From JBDKTK01 sp039680225 (GTDB lineage: Bacteria > Desulfobacterota > Syntrophia > Syntrophales > UBA4778): a DNA stretch of 17,510 nt. The stretch spans positions 1 through 17,510 of the forward strand of contig JBDKTK010000267.1 in assembly GCA_039680225.1 (NCBI GenBank). The letters are read 5' to 3'. A model generated the notes under the pieces. The model was not told the DNA's origin, did not search any database, and was given only the letters and a program-made list of their open reading frames with translations. The position numbers and the translations under genes were made by a program. Below are positions 1 through 7,645 of this stretch, piece by piece; within the stretch, counting starts at the first letter, position 1, and the number at the start of each line of letters is the position of its first letter.

Positions 1-1242
1 GACACCTACATCCTGAACGGATCGAAGACCTTTATCACCAACGGCCACTACGGTGACTGGATAGTTGTGGCGGCCAAGACCGACCCCGATGCGGGCGCCG
101 CCGGGATCAGTCTCTTTCTCGTGGAAAGGGGGGCGCGGGGCTTCTCCTCCCGCAAGCTCAAGAAAATCGGAATGCACGCATCGGACACGGCGGAACTGAC
201 ATTCGAAAACGTGAGGGTGCCCCTGTCCCACCTGATCGGGGACGAAAACAAGGGATTCTATTACATAATGGAATGTTTCCAGCTTGAAAGGCTGGTAAGC
301 GCCCTTATCTCGATCGGCGGCACGGAGCAGATGCTCGACATTACTCTCAAATACGCGGCCGAGCGCGAGGCATTCAACAAACCCCTGGCCAAATTCCAGG
401 TTATCCGCCATACCCTGGCCGATCTCAAAGCCCGGCTTGAAGCCGTCCGGCAGCTCACTTATAACAGTTCCTGGCTGTTCGCCAGGGGGGAACAGGCCAT
501 GCAGTACTGCGCAATGGCCAAGCTCCTGGCCAGCGAACTGGCCAAGGGCACGGCCGATGCCTGTCTCCAGGTGTTCGGCGGGTACGGGTACATGGAGGAA
601 TACCCCATATCGCGGGCCTTTTGCGACGCGAGGGTCGGGACCATCGTCGGCGGCACTTCGGAAATAATGAGGGAAAGAATCGCCAAATTCCTGGTTGACG
701 GAGTCTCATACGGGCCGGCTACAGGCAAGCCGGAAAAGCCTGCTCCAAAACCCCGGGAGACGGTCCCGCCAAAGCCTGCAGCAGCCCCGCAGCCGCCGCC
801 GGCAGCGGCGCCCGTACCGGAGAAAATGAAGGAACCTGCAATTGAACAAAAGCCGGCCGCGCCGGCAGTTGAAAAGCAGCAGGAATCAAAAAAAGAGGAG
901 GGTAAAATGGGCACACCAGAAACAGCAGCAGACATAATCCGGAGCCTGTGCGACAGGTTCCAGCCGGAAAAAGCCGGCGATTACTCGTCGGTATTCCAGT
1001 TCGATCTTTCCGGCGACGGCGGGGGCCAGTTCACCGTTACCATCGAAAACGGTTCGTGCCGCGTCGAGCCGGGCCTCCAGGGACAGGCGAAATGCCTCGT
1101 CCAGGCCTCGGCGGCGACGTACAGCGATATCGAGTTCGGCAGGACGAATGCCGAGATGGCCTTCATGACGGGCAAGATCAAGATCAGCAATGTCGGGGAG
1201 ATGCTGCGGTTCGTCAAGCTCTTCAAAAGGATCCAGGCTTGA
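1..1242 (+). CDS. Acyl-CoA dehydrogenase fused to an SCP2 lipid-carrier domain (5' end outside window)
   Basis: FAD-dependent alpha,beta-dehydrogenation of an acyl-CoA. The reading frame is open from base 1 and 413 residues are visible. The fragment begins in the middle beta domain (LNGSKTFITNG, residues 6-16) and runs through the C-terminal helical domain to about residue 235. The loop carrying the catalytic Glu in short/medium-chain enzymes (YEGT) reads VGGTSEIM (216-223). Instead FQLERL (93-98) supplies Glu96 at the position used by isovaleryl- and long-chain acyl-CoA dehydrogenases, so the enzyme is probably active and of that subgroup. A Pro/Ala/Lys-rich linker (about 239-302) leads to an SCP2 sterol/lipid-carrier domain (about 303-413, with the typical AFMTGKIKI). 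SCP2 domains bind acyl chains or sterols, so substrate holding is inferred. The racemase-like gene follows after 24 bases in the same operon. The linker contains a possible internal translation start. Confidence 0.9.
   Translation, partial: DTYILNGSKTFITNGHYGDWIVVAAKTDPDAGAAGISLFLVERGARGFSSRKLKKIGMHASDTAELTFENVRVPLSHLIGDENKGFYYIMECFQLERLVSALISIGGTEQMLDITLKYAAEREAFNKPLAKFQVIRHTLADLKARLEAVRQLTYNSSWLFARGEQAMQYCAMAKLLASELAKGTADACLQVFGGYGYMEEYPISRAFCDARVGTIVGGTSEIMRERIAKFLVDGVSYGPATGKPEKPAPKPRETVPPKPAAAPQPPPAAAPVPEKMKEPAIEQKPAAPAVEKQQESKKEEGKMGTPETAADIIRSLCDRFQPEKAGDYSSVFQFDLSGDGGGQFTVTIENGSCRVEPGLQGQAKCLVQASAATYSDIEFGRTNAEMAFMTGKIKISNVGEMLRFVKLFKRIQA
897..909 (+). promoter_or_regulatory. Possible internal ribosome binding site and ATG for a free SCP2 domain
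   Basis: Inside the dehydrogenase gene, GGAGG (897-901) stands five bases before an in-frame ATG (907). This is exactly where the charged linker ends and the SCP2 domain begins. The linker codons here are Lys/Glu codons, which can create such a motif by chance. The site may make a separate SCP2 protein of 111 residues, or it may be a relic of a once separate gene. Confidence 0.4.
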
Positions 1243-1266
1243 GGAACTGAAACAGCCGGGCCTCCC

Positions 1267-2469
1267 GTGTCGGAAGCCAGGAAGCCTCGGGCGGGACCGC
1301 TGGTCGGGACCCGCGTCCTGGACCTTACCAGGCTTTTCCCGGGCCCGCTGGCGACCATGCTTCTCGCGGAAATGGGGGCGGAGGTCATAAAGATCGAGGA
1401 CCCGAAATCGCCCGACCCCATGAGGATGTATCCGCCCTTTACCGGATCGGAATCCGCCCTGTACCTGGCGGTGAACCGCTCGAAGCGGAGCATTGCGGTC
1501 GATTACACCGGGGAGGCCGGGCGCGGGATAATCCTCGACCTCGCCAGGGGGGCGGACGTATTCATAGAACAGTTCCGCCCCGGGTACCTCGACACGATCG
1601 GCCTGGGTTACACGGATATTTACAGGGTAAATACAAAGATTGTCTTTGTGTCCCTGACGGGTTACGGGCAGTCCGGCGCTTATTCCGCGCAGGCGGGCCA
1701 CGATATCAATTACATCGGCTACACCGGTCTCTCGGACTCGACCGGGGACGATCTCGGGCCCGCGGTCCCGGCAGGCCAGGTGGCGGATGTGGCAGGCTCA
1801 TACGCCACAGTCGTCTCCTGTCTGGCGGCTTTATTGAACAGGGATAAAACCGGCAAGGGACAGAGGGCCGATGTTTCGATGCTCGATGCCGCCCTGCCTT
1901 ACATGATCGTGCCCCTGGCGGAGCATTTCGCGGGCAGCCCCCTGCAGGGCAGGGGCCGCAAGCCTCTGACAGGGGGGATGCCCTGCTACGGAATTTACGA
2001 ATGTGCGGATAAAAAGTACGTGGCTCTCGGGGCGATCGAGGAAAAGTTCTGGAAGAGGTTCTGCGAGGCAATCGAGTCCCCCGACCTCCTGCCCCTGCAG
2101 TATTCCCTTGATGGGAATACTGTAAAAAAAGAGATGGCGGCCGTCTTCAGGACGAGGACGCGCGACGAATGGATGGCCGTCGCGGCCGGCCGGGACTTCT
2201 GCCTGACACCTGTCCTGGAAATCGATCAAATCGAAAATGACCCCCATCTGCGCGACAGGTGCATATTCATCGAGCAAAGCCATCCGGTTTACGGCACAAC
2301 CAAGGGGATCGGGCCTCCCATCAAGTTTTCCGAAACGGCCGCGGCAAGCGCCTGGGCCGCCCCCCTCCTCGGGGAGGACACTATAGCGATTCTCAGGGAA
2401 CTGGGCTACGACGAGAACAGGATTGAGGGACTTTTACAATCCGGCACAGTCCGGGCCGGGGCAGATTAA
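1267..2469 (+). CDS. Family III CoA-transferase, alpha-methylacyl-CoA racemase-like
   Basis: The 400-residue protein belongs to the CaiB/BaiF (family III) fold. Many members move CoA between acids; the racemase branch inverts the 2-methyl centre of branched acyl-CoAs. Visible features fit the racemase branch: VLDLTRLFPGPLA (17-29), NRSKRSIAVD near 70-79, GHDINYIGYTG with His145, QVADVAGS with Asp174, and ALGAIEEKF with Glu258. These match the His126, Asp156 and Glu241 of the Mycobacterium tuberculosis enzyme Mcr in order and context. The GTG start at 1267 is chosen because it keeps the whole conserved N-terminus; its Shine-Dalgarno is poor, so coupling to the upstream stop 24 bases away is likely. 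Together with the dehydrogenase this suggests beta-oxidation of methyl-branched or sterol-like acyl-CoAs. A true CoA-transferase remains possible. Confidence 0.88.
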   Translation: MSEARKPRAGPLVGTRVLDLTRLFPGPLATMLLAEMGAEVIKIEDPKSPDPMRMYPPFTGSESALYLAVNRSKRSIAVDYTGEAGRGIILDLARGADVFIEQFRPGYLDTIGLGYTDIYRVNTKIVFVSLTGYGQSGAYSAQAGHDINYIGYTGLSDSTGDDLGPAVPAGQVADVAGSYATVVSCLAALLNRDKTGKGQRADVSMLDAALPYMIVPLAEHFAGSPLQGRGRKPLTGGMPCYGIYECADKKYVALGAIEEKFWKRFCEAIESPDLLPLQYSLDGNTVKKEMAAVFRTRTRDEWMAVAAGRDFCLTPVLEIDQIENDPHLRDRCIFIEQSHPVYGTTKGIGPPIKFSETAAASAWAAPLLGEDTIAILRELGYDENRIEGLLQSGTVRAGAD

Positions 2470-2485
2470 GAACACTCCTTCCATA

Positions 2486-2662
2486 TCAGGGATGTCCTTG
2501 CGGGCCTCCCTTCACTTCCTGCTGAATAGTCCACATCACATACATGTCCGTGATTTGTTTCGTGATGGCGTCAAACCAGACAGTCTGTTCCGATTTCGGC
2601 TCATTCAACAGCTTCGCGAGTTTGTCGTTCTCCTCCTTGAGGTTAATAATCCTGTTGTCCAT
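2486..2662 (-). CDS. Small protein of unknown function, 58 residues
   Basis: An ATG at 2662 is preceded by AAAGGAGG, one of the best ribosome binding sites in the window. The frame runs 58 codons to TGA at 2486, with a start MDNRIINLKEENDKLAK and an end KGGPQGHP. The first half (about 3-25) is Lys/Glu/Leu-rich and could form a short amphipathic or coiled-coil helix. The centre is aromatic (WF, MYVMW). There is no signal peptide or Cys pair. It lies 134 bases after the sensor kinase on the same strand and converges on the racemase gene with a 16-base gap. TATAAT on the minus strand (2691-2686) may be a -10 element, without a convincing -35. I do not recognise the family. The good start signal and sensible composition make it likely to be a real gene. 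Confidence 0.62.
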   Translation of the reverse strand: MDNRIINLKEENDKLAKLLNEPKSEQTVWFDAITKQITDMYVMWTIQQEVKGGPQGHP

Positions 2663-2796
2663 GCCGCCTCCTTTGTTTTAAGGAAATTATAATTTTAATG
2701 GGGCAGGGCTTGGAATAGTTATTAATCTGATTTTAATTAAGGGGCAGGTCAATTTAAAGAAGGCGATTCACGGTAGGACTCAGGAACCAGGCCTGT

Positions 2797-4110
2797 TCAG
2801 ACTTTATCGGTCGAGCGCCTCCCAACGGGCAAAGTCTTTGCCGGGGCCAGGATGGTGACACGGGTGCCTTTCCCGGGTTCCGATTCGATGAAGAGCTCGC
2901 CCCCGATGAACTGCAGCCGCTCCCGGATCCCGAACAGGCCGAATCCCTGGGACCATTCCATGAACAGGGTGTCGAAACCCACACCCTCGTCCCTGACCTC
3001 GATGCGGATCCGGTTGCCTTCGTCGCGCAGCGACACCATTGCATGGTCCGCACGGGCGTGTTTGACGCAGTTCATCAGCAGCTCGCGGACAGCTTGATAA
3101 AGCAGGATCTGGATGTTGTGGTCCTCCCAGGTTGTCTTTCCCGATATGTCCAGGTCGATCCTGATCTTATATCTCTCCTGGACCTGCTCGGTCAGCCACT
3201 CAAGCGCTGAAATCAACCCGAATTCATAGAGGACGGGCGGGGTAAGCTCTTTGGTGAGATAGCGCGTATCGCGGATTACGTCGCCGATCATGGTTATGAT
3301 TTCCTCGAGAGGCTCCCTGAACTCCGTGGTGCGGGCCTTTTCGCTTATTTCAGCGGTTTTCATCTTGCAGATCGCCAGTACCTGCCCGAGTCTCTCATGC
3401 AGCTCGTTGGCAATTATCCTCCTTTGCCTCTCTTCCGCAAGGGACAGCTCGGAAGCGAGGGACTGGAGCCGGCGGAAATACCGGCGAAGCTTGATTTCCG
3501 CTTCCGTCCTTTCCCTGATCTCCCTTTTCAGGTCCTCGTTGGTCGCTATGAGTTCCGTCGTCCTTTCCCTTATATTCTCTTCCAGGTCGCGGTTGATGAC
3601 GCTCAATGCCTCCTCGGCCTTCCGGCGCTCCTCTATTTCCTTCTTCAGCTGTTCGTTGGACCAGGCCAGTTCGGAGCTGCGCATCCTGATGCTTTCTTCC
3701 ATTTCGTCATAGGCCGCCCTGAGCCTTTCCTCGTAAAGTTTCGTCTCGGTTATATCGAAAGAAGCCCCTTTCAGCCCTATTACCTCGCCGTTTTTGCACA
3801 GCGGCTCGATTGCGAGATCGAAAAAACCGGAGTTGGAGTTAAAAGTGAGCTTCACCTGGATGCGGACGCCCGTTTTTTCCCGCAGGACGTCCGTTTTCAG
3901 CTCTTCCAGCATGCGCGCCTCATTTTCCGGAAATATTTCGTAATCCGTTTTGCCCAGGATGTATTCCGGGGACTCCATGTTTATATTGTAAGCCCACGTA
4001 TATTTCAGGTCGCAGTCCTGGTTGAACGCGAAAATGGGTGAATGCTCAATGGCCAGGTAAAAAAGACGCTCCTTTTCGGAGCTGTACTGCTCTTCGGGAA
4101 AGTGGCGCAT
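2797..4110 (-). CDS. Soluble PAS-domain sensor histidine kinase (HisKA_3 / NarL-partner type)
   Basis: The 437-residue kinase autophosphorylates on His and would pass phosphate to a NarL/LuxR-type response regulator. Order: PAS domain about 12-125, ending in the PAC-like GLKGASFDITETK; a long Glu/Arg/Lys-rich coiled coil about 126-215; dimerisation and phosphoacceptor helix with ANELHERLGQ (His238); then an ATPase domain with N-box RELLMNCVKHA (342-352), G1 DEGVGFD (374-380) and G2 GFGLFGIRER (389-398). No membrane segment is visible, so it is cytosolic and the PAS domain is the likely sensor; the ligand is unknown. The ATG at 4110 has AAAGAGG upstream. No response regulator is in the window, so it is an orphan here. 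It is divergent from feoAB, which could be coincidental. Confidence 0.9.
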   Translation of the reverse strand: MRHFPEEQYSSEKERLFYLAIEHSPIFAFNQDCDLKYTWAYNINMESPEYILGKTDYEIFPENEARMLEELKTDVLREKTGVRIQVKLTFNSNSGFFDLAIEPLCKNGEVIGLKGASFDITETKLYEERLRAAYDEMEESIRMRSSELAWSNEQLKKEIEERRKAEEALSVINRDLEENIRERTTELIATNEDLKREIRERTEAEIKLRRYFRRLQSLASELSLAEERQRRIIANELHERLGQVLAICKMKTAEISEKARTTEFREPLEEIITMIGDVIRDTRYLTKELTPPVLYEFGLISALEWLTEQVQERYKIRIDLDISGKTTWEDHNIQILLYQAVRELLMNCVKHARADHAMVSLRDEGNRIRIEVRDEGVGFDTLFMEWSQGFGLFGIRERLQFIGGELFIESEPGKGTRVTILAPAKTLPVGRRSTDKV

Positions 4111-4245
4111 AATTGCCTCTTTATTTTAATCGGCCGGAATAAGTCGGGAAGCGGAGGTATTGCCCGGGGCATTCAGGAATGAGGATAAACTCAGAAAGCC
4201 GTTTCATTAGAGATTTCATAATACAAATCCTGAGATGATTCCAGT

Positions 4246-4251
4246 TATAAT
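4246..4251 (+). promoter_or_regulatory. Possible -10 element for feoAB
   Basis: A perfect TATAAT stands in the AT-rich gap, about 100 bases before the feoAB ATG. The bases 16-18 positions upstream (around ATACAAATC) are a poor -35. If used, the transcript would carry a leader of roughly 95 bases that contains the inverted repeats just before the start codon. Confidence 0.25.
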
Positions 4252-4307
4252 AGAAAAATAATCAGGAAAAGAATAATAATCGTACTTAGTTCCAGGAGTT
4301 TCTTAGC

Positions 4308-4347
4308 TTGCATTTGCAACGCCCGTCATTGTATTACCGGGCGGGAG
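4308..4347 (+). promoter_or_regulatory. Two inverted repeats abutting the feoAB ribosome binding site
   Basis: TTGCA-TT-TGCAA (4308-4319) is a short near-perfect dyad of operator type. Directly after it, CGCCCG (4320-4325) pairs with CGGGCG (4338-4343) around a 12-base loop. The 3' arm touches the GGGAG (4343-4347) that serves the ATG at 4353. In RNA this hairpin could limit ribosome access. A regulator or metal ligand cannot be named from sequence. Confidence 0.35.
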
Positions 4348-4352
4348 TTTTT

Positions 4353-6596
4353 ATGGCATCTGTTCCGATCACATTGCTGAAAGAAAACGAAGAGGCAATC
4401 GTCCAGGCCATTGCAGGCGGCAGGGCATTTACCGTCCGGCTTGCCGGGATGGGCGTCGTCCCGGGAATAAGGATGAAGCTCCTGCGCAACCGGGGCGGGC
4501 GCGTTATCGTCATTGCCTCCGATACCAGGCTGGCATTGGGCCGGGGAGAGGCCGAGAATATTCTTGTGACTCCCGTCGGGCCGGAAAGCCAGATGATAAT
4601 GCCGGAACCCGAGCGCAAGCGGCTCCTGGTCGCCCTGGCGGGCCAGCCCAATGTCGGGAAGTCCACGGTCTTCAACGTCATAACCGGGTTGTCGCAGCAC
4701 GTCGGGAACTGGCCGGGCAAGACCGTGGAGAGGAAAGAAGGCTGCCATGCCACTGACTCGCATGAAATCACGATAGTCGACCTGCCGGGGACCTACAGCC
4801 TGACTTCCTCTTCGGAAGAGGAGAGGATAGCCAGGGACTTCATTATAAAGGAGCGGCCCGACATCATTGTCGTCCTGGTGAATGTTGCCTCCCTGGAACG
4901 CAACCTGTACCTCGTCTCCGAACTGCTCCTCCTCGACACCCCCCTGGTGATCGCCGCCAACATGATTGACGTTGCCGAGGCCCAGGGAATCCACCTGGAC
5001 ATAAACGCCCTGCAGAGGTCTCTCGGCATACCGGTTGTTTCAATGGTTGCCTCGAAAAACATCGGCATCCGGCAGCTCATAACGAAGATTATTGAAGTGG
5101 CGGAAGGGGGCATTCCTTATAAACCCGTTGTCCCCGAGGTTTCAGCCGATCACAGGTCCGAATACAAGACGCTCCTCAATATCCTGCAGGACCACGTCCC
5201 GCCGCCTTATACGCCGCGCTGGGCGGTCATAAAGCTCATGGAGGGCGACCCGGAAGTCACAAAAATGCTGGAGAGCCTTATGCCCCCCGAAGTATGCGAC
5301 AAGGCCCGCCAGATCCTTCTTAAACATGAAGATTCGCTGCATGCCGTGGTGGACGGGCGTTACGAATGGATTGAAAGACTCGCCCGCTCGACGGTGCTGA
5401 GGTTCAGGAAGGGCCAGATCCTGATTACGGACCGGATCGACCATGTCCTGACCCGTCCCCTGTACGGCATACCAATACTGCTCGGGATCCTCGGGCTGAC
5501 CTTCCTGCTCACCTACGAGGTGGGGTTCCCCCTGCAGAGACTGCTGGAAAGCCTGATGGGCTCCCTCGGGTCCCATTTGAGCACCGCTCTCGCGGCTGCG
5601 CCGCCCTGGATCAAGGGTATATTGGTGGACGGAGTGATCGGGGGAACAGGTTTCGTCCTGACTTTCATGCCCATCCTGCTGATTTTTTTCATCCTCATGG
5701 CCGTCCTGGAAGACGTGGGCTACATGGCGCGGGCGGCATTTGTCATGGACCGGTTCATGCATACCGTCGGCCTGCACGGGAAGAGCTTCATTCCCCTGTG
5801 CCTGGGGTTCGGCTGCAACGTCCCGGCCATCCTCAATACGGCCATCATCGAATCGCGCAAGGCCCGGCTGCTCACGATTTTTTTAACGCCGTTCGTGCCC
5901 TGTCCGGCCCGTCTTGCCGTGCTGACCTTCGTGACCGCCGCGATGTTCGGGGGCTGGGCATCCCTGGTGTCATGGGGCCTGATCAGCCTCAATATCCTTG
6001 TGCTGGGAGTCGCAGGCAAGCTTGTGCATGATTTATTTTTAAAGGAAGAGCCGCTGCCCTTCATCATGGAGCTGCCGCTTTATCACCGGCCCGATCCCAA
6101 GACCATAATGAGGGTTGTCTGGCTGCGGAGCCTGGCTTTCCTGAAGCTTGCCGGGACAGTGATCCTCTCCGTGTCGCTCGTCATGTGGCTGCTTTCCAAC
6201 ATCCCCTGGGGCGCGGGCGTGGAGAAGAGCCTCCTGGGCCGCATCGGCCATTTGTTCGAGCCGGTAGGCGCCCCCCTGGGACTGGACTGGAGGATGATCA
6301 TAGCATTGATCTCCAGCCTGGTGGCCAAGGAGAATTCCATTGCCGTCCTGGGCGTCCTTTACGGGGTGGGGAGCGAGGGACTCGGCGCGGTTCTGCCGCA
6401 AATGGTCAGCGGCGCCTCGGCGCTGTCCTTCCTGGTCGTGCTGATGCTTTTCATTCCCTGCGCCGCCACCCTCGCGGCCATGCGCAAGGAAATGGGCAGC
6501 TGGAAATGGTTCCTTTCGTCGTTCGCGAGCATGCTTGCCCTGTCTTACCTGATGGGCGCCCTCACTTACCAGGCGGCCCGCCTGATAGGGATGTAA
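4353..6596 (+). CDS. feoB: Fused FeoA-FeoB ferrous iron transporter
   Basis: This 747-residue inner-membrane protein takes up Fe(II), a fit for anoxic growth. Residues 1-75 are a FeoA-type SH3 domain (VRLAGMGVVPGI). Then comes the G domain: G1 GQPNVGKS (97-104), G2 region GNWPGKTVERKEG, G3 DLPGTY (143-148) and G4 NMID (203-206). The membrane part has EDVGYMARAAFVMDR (453-467) and the Cys-containing gate motifs GFGCNVPA (485-492), PCPARL (516-521) and IPCAATLAA (701-709). Length fits FeoB plus one FeoA. FeoA and FeoB are usually separate genes, so fusion is a lineage variation, not an error. The ATG at 4353 is preferred (GGGAG five bases upstream, and it fits FeoA N-termini). A TTG at 4308 with AGGAG nine bases upstream is a weaker alternative adding 15 residues. 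No feoC is seen. Confidence 0.96.
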   Translation: MASVPITLLKENEEAIVQAIAGGRAFTVRLAGMGVVPGIRMKLLRNRGGRVIVIASDTRLALGRGEAENILVTPVGPESQMIMPEPERKRLLVALAGQPNVGKSTVFNVITGLSQHVGNWPGKTVERKEGCHATDSHEITIVDLPGTYSLTSSSEEERIARDFIIKERPDIIVVLVNVASLERNLYLVSELLLLDTPLVIAANMIDVAEAQGIHLDINALQRSLGIPVVSMVASKNIGIRQLITKIIEVAEGGIPYKPVVPEVSADHRSEYKTLLNILQDHVPPPYTPRWAVIKLMEGDPEVTKMLESLMPPEVCDKARQILLKHEDSLHAVVDGRYEWIERLARSTVLRFRKGQILITDRIDHVLTRPLYGIPILLGILGLTFLLTYEVGFPLQRLLESLMGSLGSHLSTALAAAPPWIKGILVDGVIGGTGFVLTFMPILLIFFILMAVLEDVGYMARAAFVMDRFMHTVGLHGKSFIPLCLGFGCNVPAILNTAIIESRKARLLTIFLTPFVPCPARLAVLTFVTAAMFGGWASLVSWGLISLNILVLGVAGKLVHDLFLKEEPLPFIMELPLYHRPDPKTIMRVVWLRSLAFLKLAGTVILSVSLVMWLLSNIPWGAGVEKSLLGRIGHLFEPVGAPLGLDWRMIIALISSLVAKENSIAVLGVLYGVGSEGLGAVLPQMVSGASALSFLVVLMLFIPCAATLAAMRKEMGSWKWFLSSFASMLALSYLMGALTYQAARLIGM

Positions 6597-6886
6597 GTCC
6601 CCAAACCCTGCTTATTGCTCGACAAAGTACATGAATTCGTTTAAAAAATGGGTACGGAGACAGCAATGGGAATTTTCGTATCCCCAAGTCCCCCTTTAAT
6701 AAAGGGGAGCCTATTTGATATCCTCCGGAAGGCGGTCTTGCTTTCATTGGCGGCAATGCTTATTCTAGCCGCAGGCTCGTGCCGGCCCGACCGGCCCTGG
6801 GCGCATGCTGCGAGCGGACCGGTTAATTTCAAAACAGAAGGACCCGCAAGGGAAAGCCTTACTGGCAATATAAAAGGAGATAAAAG
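6597..6886. other. Spacer between feoAB and sufC with repeat and lipoprotein-like segment
   Basis: This 290-base stretch holds the palindromic repeat at 6691-6707. It also has a plus-strand frame (6648-6938) whose middle reads like a signal peptide (KAVLLSLAAMLILAAGSC). That frame has no ribosome binding site, is interrupted at its N-terminus by the repeat, and runs 52 bases into sufC, so I do not call it a gene; it could be debris of one. No clear terminator for feoAB and no strong promoter for sufC are visible. Confidence 0.4.
6691..6707. repeat. Small palindromic element (probable dispersed repeat)
   Basis: CCCCTTT and AAAGGGG face each other around a three-base centre. Read on either strand the surroundings encode the SPPLIKG / SPLLKGDLG phrase, which I recall as typical of short dispersed repeats in bacterial genomes, Deltaproteobacteria among them. 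Only one copy is in this window, so its dispersed nature rests on that knowledge, not on this sequence. Confidence 0.5.
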
Positions 6887-7645
6887 ATGCTGCGCATTGA
6901 AGAGCTTCGAGTCAAGCTCGGCGAAAGAGAGATACTGAAAAACATCAACCTGGAAATCAAGTCCGGCGAGACCCACATCCTCTTCGGCCCGAACGGGTCG
7001 GGGAAGACGACCCTGCTCATGACTATCATGGGCTATCCCCAGTACGAAATCGTCTCGGGAAAGATCTTCTTCAAGGGTGAGGACATCACGGATATGCCGA
7101 TCAACGAACGGGCCAGTCTCGGAATCGGCATGTCTTACCAGAGGCCGCCCACGATCAACGGGCTCAAGACGAAACAGATGGTGAAGATCTGCGGGCACAA
7201 CGGGGACCTCGATATCGACAAGCTTGCCGAAAAGATGAATTTTTCGGACTTCCTGGAGAGGGACATCAATGCGGGTTTTTCCGGCGGCGAGATAAAGCGC
7301 TCCGAGCTGCTGCAGCTCATGGCTCAGAATGCGGACCTCATGCTGTTCGACGAGCCGGAATCCGGGGTCGACCTGGAAAACATTTCCCTGATCGGCAACA
7401 CTATCAGCGACCTGCTCCAGAGGGACCTGCCTTCGAGCACTGAAAAGAGCCGGAAGAAGGCCCGCGAGGAGCGGACCAAGATGGGCCTCATAATCACCCA
7501 CACCGGGTTCATCCTCGATTATGTCACCGCCGACAAGGGACAGGTCCTTTACGAAGGGGTGCTCTCCTGCCGGAGCAATCCCCAGGAGATCTTCCATTGC
7601 ATAAAACATATGGGTTACGGAGAATGTCTGAGATGCGCGATATAG
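6887..7645 (+). CDS. sufC: SufC-like ABC ATPase of Fe-S cluster assembly (minimal SUF / SMS type)
   Basis: The 252-residue cytosolic ATPase powers the SufB scaffold. Visible: Walker A GPNGSGKTT (34-42), Q-loop YQRPP (84-88), signature SGGEIK (132-137), Walker B LMLFDEPESGVD (151-162) and H-loop ITHTG (His205). The early signature and short helical domain are SufC-like and unlike importer ATPases. The C-terminus has unusual Cys residues: Cys228, Cys238, and CLRC (247-250) three residues from the end. The ATG at 6887 has AAGGAGA six bases upstream. The gene overlaps sufB, so the two are coupled. No sufD, sufS, sufU, sufE or sufA is nearby. This fits the two-gene minimal SUF-like systems of archaea and anaerobic bacteria. 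Confidence 0.92.
   Translation: MLRIEELRVKLGEREILKNINLEIKSGETHILFGPNGSGKTTLLMTIMGYPQYEIVSGKIFFKGEDITDMPINERASLGIGMSYQRPPTINGLKTKQMVKICGHNGDLDIDKLAEKMNFSDFLERDINAGFSGGEIKRSELLQLMAQNADLMLFDEPESGVDLENISLIGNTISDLLQRDLPSSTEKSRKKAREERTKMGLIITHTGFILDYVTADKGQVLYEGVLSCRSNPQEIFHCIKHMGYGECLRCAI

Larger units (their letters stand above)
4111..4352. other. Divergent intergenic region between the sensor kinase and feoAB
   Basis: This 242-base gap is AT-rich in its right half. It must hold promoters for both directions. A TATAAT-type -10 and two inverted repeats are seen on the feoAB side and are listed separately. I see no convincing Fur box and no known riboswitch. No good promoter is visible for the kinase. 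Confidence 0.6.

Noticed and set aside
646..669. Apparent loss of the dehydrogenase catalytic Glu (GGTSEI instead of EGTSEI)
   Set aside because: Enzymes of the isovaleryl/long-chain type lack Glu there and use the FQLERL Glu, which is present at 286-288.
886..1701. A 271-codon minus-strand frame across the dehydrogenase/racemase junction
   Set aside because: Composition is shadow-like (Arg/Pro/Gly-rich, no domain), and both plus-strand genes are certain.
2423..2692. Plus-strand 89-codon frame after the racemase gene
   Set aside because: It overlaps the racemase end and is antisense to the 58-residue gene, which has the better start signal.
6648..6938. Plus-strand frame with a lipoprotein-like signal before sufC
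   Set aside because: No ribosome binding site, an N-terminus made by a repeat, and a 52-base overlap into sufC. Kept only as a possible remnant.
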